Shown here one piece after another: positions 1 through 4,126 of a stretch of 5,462 nucleotides of DNA. The DNA lies in the NCBI GenBank assembly GCA_027620595.1, contig JAQCDI010000194.1, forward strand, positions 1 to 5,462, read 5' to 3'. Made by a program: the position numbers and the translations under genes. Source of the DNA: Bacteroidota bacterium (GTDB lineage: Bacteria; Bacteroidota; Rhodothermia; Rhodothermales; UBA10348). Below the pieces are notes generated by a model that was not told the origin of the DNA, searched no databases, and saw only the letters and a program-made list of their open reading frames with translations. Every line of letters begins with the position of its first letter. Within the stretch, counting starts at the first letter, position 1.

Positions 1-435
1 CGAGCCCTTGTCCGCCCCGAGGTTCCATTTGCCGCCTTCCTCGGTGGTATCCCAGATCTGCACCTGGGGTACGCCGCGCAGATACACCCCGCTGTCCGCG
101 CCCGGCACGGTCTTGTATTCAAGCAGCAATTCAAAATCTCCGTAATCCTGGTTGGTGGTCAGATACAACCCGTTGCCATCATTGACCAGTTCGCCGTTCT
201 CGACGGTCCAGTGCTCACGGATGTCCTCCCGGGTCGCCTCCTTGTGCGCCTCCAATGAATCCGCATCCATGGCCCACAGGACGCGGGGATCTTCTGTTCC
301 GTGACCGAACCAGCCATCCAGATCCTGACCGTTGAAAAGGGCGGTGAAGCCGTCTGGCGCGGTGTTCACGGGTGGCACCTCGCTGGCGCAGGATGTAAGC
401 ACGATGAGGGCAACGAGAAGTGTGGTAGCACGCAT
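1..435 (-). CDS. 3-keto-disaccharide hydrolase (DUF1080) domain lipoprotein, N-terminal part
   Basis: This reading frame is open from an ATG at 435 to the left edge (145 codons, no stop), so the 3' part is missing. Residues 1-16 form a lipoprotein signal: Arg at position 2, a hydrophobic stretch, then LTSC with Cys16 as the predicted lipidation site. The mature part opens with the classic DUF1080 start, GFTALFNGQDLDGW (29-42). It continues with HWTVENGELVNDG (75-87), YGDFELLLEYK (98-108), DSGVYLRG (114-121) and PQVQIWDT (123-130), the expected order of motifs in Pfam 3keto-disac_hyd (formerly DUF1080). Members are concanavalin-like beta-sandwich proteins, and some act on 3-keto-glycosides. 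The substrate here cannot be told. An envelope lipoprotein role in carbohydrate use is inferred. Residues 43-75 form a charged insert between the first two motifs, which I recall from a subgroup of the family. The start is set by the signal peptide; no good Shine-Dalgarno sequence is visible. Confidence 0.9.
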   Translation of the reverse strand, partial: MRATTLLVALIVLTSCASEVPPVNTAPDGFTALFNGQDLDGWFGHGTEDPRVLWAMDADSLEAHKEATREDIREHWTVENGELVNDGNGLYLTTNQDYGDFELLLEYKTVPGADSGVYLRGVPQVQIWDTTEEGGKWNLGADKGS

Positions 436-523
436 GGGATTCCAGGATGATTATGCGGGAATGATACTATTTACGCTCCACGTTCCCGAATTTGGCGCTT
501 CTTCAGAACCTTCATTCCGCTTC
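436..523. promoter_or_regulatory. Divergent intergenic region with an operator-like inverted repeat
   Basis: These 88 bp separate the start codons of two divergently transcribed lipoprotein genes, so both promoters should lie here or just inside the genes. CGGGAATG (456-463) and CGTTCCCG (481-488) form an inverted repeat with one mismatched position (G-U in RNA) and a 17-bp spacer. The spacer is the most A/T-rich part of the region. I could not place a convincing -35/-10 or Bacteroidota-type -33/-7 pair. The promoter role is inferred from gene layout; only the inverted repeat is directly visible. Confidence 0.4.
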
Positions 524-1681
524 ATGTCCCGAATCCTTTTTCTGCTCCCCGTTTGCTGTCTTCTGGCTGCGTGCACGGCCGAACCAACGCTTCCCGGAAA
601 GCTTGCCTACGACGACATCCAGGTCCTGGAAGCCGAGCCCCATCTGTCCGCCAACGCGGAAATCGCCGATTTCGACGGGGACGGCTACCAGGACGTGGTC
701 CTGGCCATCGGCCGACACTGGCCGGGTCAGAACCTGATCCTCTTCGGGGACGGGACTGGTGCCTTTCCCCGCGTCGATACCTTGTCGAGCCCCGGGGATC
801 GAACCTACTCCATGTCGGCGGCCGACATGGATGCCGATGGGGACCTCGATCTGGTCGTTTCGAATGACCGGCCTGATATCAACTACGTTCTGCTCAACGA
901 CGGAACAGGCCGATTCCCGGTTCGCGTGGACTTCAGTGAAGCGGAATGGCCGACACGCAACAGCACGGTGGCTGACCTCAACGGGGATGGCCTGCCTGAC
1001 GTGATCGTGGCTAATCGTTCGGGCGATCCGCGAACCCCGGGGCAGGTGCTGGATGCTTGGTCGGGTGGAGCCAATTTCATTTGCCTCAACACCACGACCA
1101 CCCAGTTTGGACTTGCGTGCGAACCGCTGCCCTCGGGCTCCGCAACAACCGTCAACGTAGGCGATCTCAACGGGGACGGTCATCTGGACCTGATCGTACC
1201 ATTCCGGGATGGGGGACAGAGTCACGTCTTTCCCGGGGACGGCTCCGGCACGTTCCGCGGCGCTGTCCCGTTCGGTCCGGCAGACGCCAATTTTCGCAGC
1301 GCCATGGCCGTGGATGCTGATGGGGATGGGCTCCTTGACCTGGTGGCCATCGACGATACCGAACGCTCCACGTCCCTTTTCCTTCAGGTAGGCAATCTGG
1401 TATTTGATGCCGGCCAACGACTTGATGACGGGCTGATGGTGCCCTACGCCCTGGATCTGGAGGATCTGGACGCAGACGGGCGAACCGACATCCTGGTCGG
1501 ATACCGCGATGCCCCGTCGCGGCTCTTTTTCAATCGCAGCGGAGCGTGGGAGCAGGCCGTCATCGGAGACAGCCTGGGAGCGGCCTACGGGTTCGGGTCG
1601 GGGGACGTGAACGCCGACGGCAAGAAGGATATCGCACTGGCCCGTTCGGGCGCATCGGACCTCCTTTTCCTGGCCCGCTGA
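524..1681 (+). CDS. VCBS/FG-GAP repeat lipoprotein with seven Ca-binding-type repeats
   Basis: This is a 385-aa secreted repeat protein, probably a beta-propeller anchored in the envelope by lipid. The start at 524 was chosen because it gives a clean lipoprotein signal: MSR, a hydrophobic core, then LAAC with Cys17. The frame stays open upstream to about 332, but that extension overlaps the divergent gene and would bury the signal peptide. Seven acidic loops of the DxDxDG or DxNxDG type, each followed by a hydrophobic strand, begin near residues 49, 101, 151, 214, 264, 314 and 361; seven is a common propeller blade number. Companion GDGTGxF-like turns occur near 75-81, 125-131 and 238-244. 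These loops resemble the calcium sites of integrin FG-GAP/VCBS repeats. No enzyme domain is visible. Proteins of this type are usually binding or adhesion modules, so the function is open. Two extra cysteines (187 and 198) could form a disulphide. Confidence 0.9.
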   Translation: MSRILFLLPVCCLLAACTAEPTLPGKLAYDDIQVLEAEPHLSANAEIADFDGDGYQDVVLAIGRHWPGQNLILFGDGTGAFPRVDTLSSPGDRTYSMSAADMDADGDLDLVVSNDRPDINYVLLNDGTGRFPVRVDFSEAEWPTRNSTVADLNGDGLPDVIVANRSGDPRTPGQVLDAWSGGANFICLNTTTTQFGLACEPLPSGSATTVNVGDLNGDGHLDLIVPFRDGGQSHVFPGDGSGTFRGAVPFGPADANFRSAMAVDADGDGLLDLVAIDDTERSTSLFLQVGNLVFDAGQRLDDGLMVPYALDLEDLDADGRTDILVGYRDAPSRLFFNRSGAWEQAVIGDSLGAAYGFGSGDVNADGKKDIALARSGASDLLFLAR

Positions 1682-1688
1682 CGGGCTA
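1671..1688. terminator. Small hairpin over two convergent stop codons, possible bidirectional terminator
   Basis: GCCCG (1673-1677), loop CTGA (1678-1681) and CGGGC (1682-1686) make a perfect 5-bp stem, extendable by a G-U and a T-A pair on the plus strand. The plus-strand TGA stop lies in the loop, and the minus-strand stop (1688-1686) lies at the stem's edge. The convergent genes are only 4 bp apart, so a terminator is expected nearby. There is no proper T-run on either side, only TATT after the stem on the plus strand, so a classical intrinsic terminator is doubtful. Confidence 0.3.
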
Positions 1689-2516
1689 TTCCACGAGCCG
1701 TTCGTGCTTTACCCAGTCCACCTCCATCGTCCATGAGGGAGAAGTCATTGGGCCTGGTTTGATCTTGGCGAAGTTCAGGATGGCAAAGAGGGGCTCAGTG
1801 ATGACATCCCCTTCGCCAACGCCGGTGTAGACCACCTCGCCGTCCAGCGTGAAAAGGAGGTCGCTTCCGCTCCATTCGATGCCGTATTCATGCCATTCCG
1901 CCAGATTGGCGGCCTGAACGTGCATGAAGGACTGCCAATCTCCCTGGCATTCGCCGGTGCTCTTGATGGTCCGCGCTGCGTAGTGGTCGGGTCCACCATC
2001 GCTGTGGTGCTCAAAAATGTCGATTTCTCCGGAGCCGGGTTCGGGCCAGCAGATGTTCTCGTCCTCGTCCTCGATGGGTGGCTCATTGTTGCGTGCGCCC
2101 AACAACCACCAGGCCGGAAACATACCGTCCTGGCCGCTGCCCTCGACACGCAATCTGGCCACCCAGCGGCCCTTCGCAAACTCCTGCCGGTTCTTCGAGA
2201 TGATGCGTCCAGCTACGAACGCCGTCGGTGGGTGCTGGACACCCGTCTTGGAAAAGCTGTTGCATTCCACGGGTTCGCCCAGATCCACCACACGGATCTT
2301 GATCGTCCCATCGGAGACCTCACGCGTGCCGTGGGCTCCATCCGGGACGTAGCACTGGTCCTCATCATTGACCCAGATGGATTGATCCTGCCAGTTTTCG
2401 GGATTGAACGAATCGAAATCATCGAAGAAGTCGACCTCCCAGGCCGGGGCCACGGGCTCGGATTGCTGTGCACAGGCGGTGATGAAAAGCAGGGCCAGTA
2501 TCAGGAAACGCTTCAT
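1686..2516 (-). CDS. GH16 family glycoside hydrolase lipoprotein (laminarinase/beta-glucanase-like)
   Basis: This 276-aa protein is predicted to hydrolyse a beta-linked glucan or galactan at the cell envelope. Residues 1-15 are a lipoprotein signal ending in ITAC (Cys15). The rest is one GH16 beta-jelly-roll domain. It starts with VDFFDDFDSFNPENW (28-42), followed by GRIISKNRQEFAKGRWVARLRV (103-124, the usual S/T-K-x-x-F-x-Y-G-R region) and FPAWWLLG (133-140). The catalytic signature GEIDIFEHH (163-171) is of the ExDxxE type: Glu164 nucleophile, Asp166 helper, Glu169 acid/base. Then come WHEYGIEWSGSDLLFTLDG (208-226), PLFAILNFA (242-250) and the closing strand MEVDWVKHE (264-272). All three catalytic residues are present, so it should be active. 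The ExDxxE spacing suits laminarinases and related beta-1,3 or 1,3-1,4 glucanases, but the exact substrate cannot be read. Four cysteines (55, 85, 156, 190) might form disulphides. The length is normal for a single-domain GH16 without carbohydrate-binding modules. Confidence 0.93.
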   Translation of the reverse strand: MKRFLILALLFITACAQQSEPVAPAWEVDFFDDFDSFNPENWQDQSIWVNDEDQCYVPDGAHGTREVSDGTIKIRVVDLGEPVECNSFSKTGVQHPPTAFVAGRIISKNRQEFAKGRWVARLRVEGSGQDGMFPAWWLLGARNNEPPIEDEDENICWPEPGSGEIDIFEHHSDGGPDHYAARTIKSTGECQGDWQSFMHVQAANLAEWHEYGIEWSGSDLLFTLDGEVVYTGVGEGDVITEPLFAILNFAKIKPGPMTSPSWTMEVDWVKHERLVE

Positions 2517-2632
2517 GGGGGCAGCTTGGTAGGGGAACGGTTCGCCCGAAAATAAACAGGCCGGGCCTCTTAGACCGGTCGAACTTTCCCGGGATGGCGA
2601 GATTGGATCCGCACATTCTCCGGTAATCCACC
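2517..2632. promoter_or_regulatory. Divergent intergenic region with a 32-bp dyad-symmetric site
   Basis: These 116 bp lie between the divergent GH16 and exchanger genes and must hold regulatory signals for one or both. At the centre is TTAGACCGGTCGAA (2570-2583), a palindrome matching at 12 of 14 positions with a perfect GACCGGTC core (2573-2580). It is flanked at equal distance by CCGGG (2561-2565) and CCCGG (2588-2592). All arms share one axis, at 2576/2577, close to the middle of the region. This looks like an operator for a dimeric or tetrameric repressor or activator. The symmetry is seen directly; the role is inferred. No clear Shine-Dalgarno sequence precedes either start codon. Confidence 0.45.
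2601..2623. repeat. Copy A of a two-part repeat (GATTGGATC + CATTCTCCGG) before the exchanger gene
   Basis: GATTGGATC (2601-2609) and CATTCTCCGG (2614-2623) sit just upstream of the exchanger start. Both recur in the same order at 3870 and 3895. After the second block, CACCATGA (2629-2636, containing the start codon) resembles CACCAGGA in copy B. The spacing between the two blocks' starts is 13 here and 25 in copy B. Confidence 0.5.
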
Positions 2633-3688
2633 ATGACCCTGCTTCTTTTCGTTCTGGGCCTCATCCTGCTGCTGTCCGGTGCCGAATTCCTGGTCCGCGG
2701 GGCATCCCGCATGGCCCGGTCCTTCGGCATCCCCTCCCTCGTGATCGGACTGACCGTCGTTGCCTTCGGAACGAGTGCGCCGGAGCTGGCCGTCAGCATC
2801 AAATCGGCGGTGGCCGGTCAGAGCGGTTTGGCGCTGGGCAATGTGGTGGGCAGCAACATCTTCAACGTGCTGTTCATCCTGGGGCTGGCTGCGTTGATCC
2901 TGCCCCTGGCGGTATCGCGTCAGTTGGTCCGTCTGGACATACCCTTGCTGATTGTCATCTCGGGCATCATCTGGTGGCTGGCATCCGATGGTGTGATCGG
3001 CAGGATCGATGGGGCTATGCTGGCCGTCGGTCTGATGATCTATACGACATTCCTGCTGCAGCAAGGGCGCAAACAGGGGCTGGCCGAGAACGGGGAAACC
3101 GCGGATTCCACGGGCCCCATGTGGAAGAACCTGGTTTTCATCGCCCTGGGGCTGGGCGCCCTCGTGCAGGGATCCCGATGGCTGGTGGATGCGGCAGTGG
3201 TGTTTGCCGAGGCCATGGGTGTCAGCGAGGTCATCATCGGCCTGACCATCGTCGCAGCCGGCACGTCCCTGCCTGAGGTGGTGACTTCCATCGTGGCCAG
3301 CGTTCGTGGAGAACGTGATATTGCCGTTGGCAACGTCGTGGGCAGCAACCTGTTCAACCTGATGGGCGTGCTGGGTGTCTCGGCCGTCGTATCCCCCGAA
3401 GGCATCATTGCCGGGGAGGCCGTACGAGCATTCGACCTTCCCTTCATGGTGGCCGTGGCATTTGTCTGCTTGCCGATTTTCTTTACGGACGGCTCCATCT
3501 CACGATGGGAGGGCGGTTTCCTGTTTGCGACCTACCTGGCCTACGTGTCTTGGTTGATCCTCGGGGCCACGAAGAACCCGGCAATCGAGACGTTCGAGGA
3601 CGTGGTCGTGCTTTTTGTGGTACCCCTCACCGTGGTGACCCTCGGCGTGGTCAGTTGGCAGGCCTGGAAGCGGCAGAAGGGGATGTAG
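2633..3688 (+). CDS. CaCA-family sodium/calcium (cation/calcium) exchanger, YrbG-like
   Basis: This 351-aa inner-membrane antiporter probably expels Ca2+ in exchange for Na+ (or H+/K+). It shows the two inverted alpha repeats that define the calcium/cation antiporter family. Alpha-1 carries VIGLTVVAFGTSAPEL (37-52) and GNVVGSNIFN (69-78). Alpha-2 carries IIGLTIVAAGTSLPEV (201-216) and GNVVGSNLFN (233-242). The ion-binding glutamates are Glu51 and Glu215, with Ser48 and Ser212 nearby. Each is followed 27 residues later by Asn78 and Asn242, matching the spacing of the structurally known archaeal exchanger NCX_Mj (Glu54/Asn81, Glu213/Asp240). A polar loop (about 144-163) joins the halves. About ten membrane segments are expected, and a further hydrophobic stretch (about 323-345) follows them, ending in the basic tail WKRQKGM. 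E. coli YrbG is about 325 residues, so this protein is slightly longer at the C terminus. The ATG at 2633 begins right before the first membrane helix and fits the family. Confidence 0.95.
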   Translation: MTLLLFVLGLILLLSGAEFLVRGASRMARSFGIPSLVIGLTVVAFGTSAPELAVSIKSAVAGQSGLALGNVVGSNIFNVLFILGLAALILPLAVSRQLVRLDIPLLIVISGIIWWLASDGVIGRIDGAMLAVGLMIYTTFLLQQGRKQGLAENGETADSTGPMWKNLVFIALGLGALVQGSRWLVDAAVVFAEAMGVSEVIIGLTIVAAGTSLPEVVTSIVASVRGERDIAVGNVVGSNLFNLMGVLGVSAVVSPEGIIAGEAVRAFDLPFMVAVAFVCLPIFFTDGSISRWEGGFLFATYLAYVSWLILGATKNPAIETFEDVVVLFVVPLTVVTLGVVSWQAWKRQKGM

Positions 3689-3766
3689 TAGGAAGGGATG
3701 CAGCTGGCGAGCGTTCCGCAGCGTCTGATTACTCCACTTCGGGATGACTGTGGATCGTCGCTACGA

Positions 3767-3788
3767 ACGTGCGGGAACATCCGCATGT
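3767..3788 (+). repeat. Inverted repeat, 8-bp stem with 6-nt loop, downstream of the exchanger
   Basis: ACGTGCGG (3767-3774) pairs with CCGCATGT (3781-3788) around the loop GAACAT, with one G-U pair when transcribed on the plus strand. It lies 78 bp past the exchanger stop codon. No T-run follows, so it is not a standard intrinsic terminator. It could protect the 3' end of the exchanger mRNA or be part of a structured RNA. Confidence 0.4.
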
Positions 3789-3849
3789 CGCCGTGCATAT
3801 GAGGAGCTCATTTCTGGCAAACCGCCCGCAAGGCGGACAGCAGAGCCTC

Positions 3850-3932
3850 CTTCGCGGCGATCCCCATTCGATTGGATCGTCTTGCGAGCCGGGTCATTCT
3901 CCGGCAGTCATCACCAGGAGGCATCGCCGAAG
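3850..3932 (+). repeat. Long-range inverted repeat enclosing an inner hairpin and repeat copy B
   Basis: CTTCGCGGCGAT (3850-3861) can pair with ATCGCCGAAG (3923-3932): ten base pairs with a two-base bulge (3853-3854). Inside is a second perfect stem, GCCGG (3888-3892) with CCGGC (3901-3905). A competing pairing is possible: GCCTCC (3845-3850) with GGAGGC (3917-3922), which would cross the first stem as a pseudoknot or act as an alternative state. Repeat copy B lies within: GATTGGATCG (3870-3879) and CATTCTCCGG (3895-3904), the latter overlapping the inner stem. Confidence 0.4.
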
Positions 3933-3951
3933 TATTCAGCCCCTCTCTGTT

Positions 3952-3985
3952 GTACGGGTTTGATCGCTCACCGTACGCACCCGTA
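3952..3985 (+). promoter_or_regulatory. Two mutually exclusive hairpins sharing one arm, upstream of the helicase
   Basis: GTACGG (3952-3957) is perfectly complementary to CCGTAC (3971-3976). TACGGGT (3953-3959) is perfectly complementary to ACCCGTA (3979-3985). The shared left arm means only one hairpin can form at a time. Such switching pairs occur in attenuators and temperature- or ligand-sensing leaders. It lies about 140 bp before the helicase start, and no expression platform such as a T-run or a hidden ribosome site is obvious, so the regulatory role is a guess. Confidence 0.3.
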
Positions 3986-4005
3986 GGTCCCTTACCCCAT
4001 CGCAT

Positions 4006-4024
4006 CCGGTCCTGATTGGATCGG
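4006..4024. repeat. 7-bp stem-loop containing a third GATTGGATC copy
   Basis: CCGGTCC (4006-4012) and GGATCGG (4018-4024) pair around the loop TGATT, with one G-U pair on the plus strand. The loop and right arm include GATTGGATCG (4014-4023), identical to 3870-3879 and sharing its first nine bases with 2601-2609. It lies about 100 bp before the helicase start. Confidence 0.4.
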
Positions 4025-4126
4025 CCCGAAAGAAGTCACAGCCGTTGGCGTGGCTGCAGGGGACACAGGTTCATCCATGCCATCCGCACATCGCGGAATA
4101 TGGGGCGGTACGGAAATCCCAATTTC

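Larger units (their letters stand above)
3689..4126. other. 438-bp intergenic region without a convincing gene, rich in inverted repeats
   Basis: No coding frame here looks real: the short open frames give Arg/Pro/Ser-rich translations of the kind produced by random GC-rich DNA, and none has a family motif. No tRNA T-loop signature or SRP RNA motif was found. The region does hold a run of possible stem-loops: 3767-3774/3781-3788, 3799-3803/3807-3811, 3822-3826/3832-3836, 3850-3861/3923-3932, 3888-3892/3901-3905, 3952-3959 with two alternative partners, 4006-4012/4018-4024 and 4039-4043/4052-4056. It could be the exchanger's 3' UTR plus a long leader or small RNA ahead of the helicase. GC-rich DNA yields short hairpins by chance, so this is suggestive only. 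Confidence 0.5.

Noticed and set aside
465..470. TACTAT preceded by TG, resembling an extended -10 box for the VCBS gene
   Set aside because: Only four of six positions match and the -35 position (CCAGGA) does not fit.
332..523. In-frame N-terminal extension of the VCBS protein
   Set aside because: It would overlap the divergent DUF1080 gene and place the lipoprotein signal inside the protein. The start at 524 is much better.
512..1417. A 301-codon minus-strand open frame opposite the VCBS repeat gene
   Set aside because: It mirrors the acidic repeat codons of the true gene and has no signal peptide or family motif.
2547..2554. TATTTTCG on the minus strand, close to the Bacteroidota -7 element TAnnTTTG, 30 bp before the GH16 start
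   Set aside because: Five of six fixed positions match, but I found no TTTG-like -33 element at the right spacing, so it is too weak to call.
1890..2555. A 221-codon plus-strand open frame opposite the GH16 gene
   Set aside because: It is antisense to a gene with intact GH16 catalytic residues and shows no domain of its own.
3822..3836. CCGCC/GGCGG stem-loop as an intrinsic terminator for the exchanger
   Set aside because: The stem is perfect but ACAGCAG follows on the plus strand and only TTT on the minus strand, and it lies more than 130 bp past the stop.
3916..3921. AGGAGG, a perfect Shine-Dalgarno-like sequence
   Set aside because: No ATG, GTG or TTG follows at a usable distance. It is better explained as part of the GCCTCC/GGAGGC complementary pair.
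3744..3986. An 80-codon plus-strand open frame, and an overlapping 64-codon frame, after the exchanger
   Set aside because: Both are rich in Arg, Pro and Ser like random GC-rich sequence, have no motif, and overlap each other in different frames.
3808..4005. A 65-codon minus-strand open frame in the long intergenic region
   Set aside because: The translation has a plausible helix near its end but no known motif or strong ribosome site, and it runs through the inverted repeats. A small protein cannot be fully excluded.
4016..4126. In-frame N-terminal extension of the helicase from a TTG codon
   Set aside because: The extra 37 residues are Arg-rich and unlike helicase N termini, and they cover a hairpin-forming segment. 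The start at 4127 gives the normal length.
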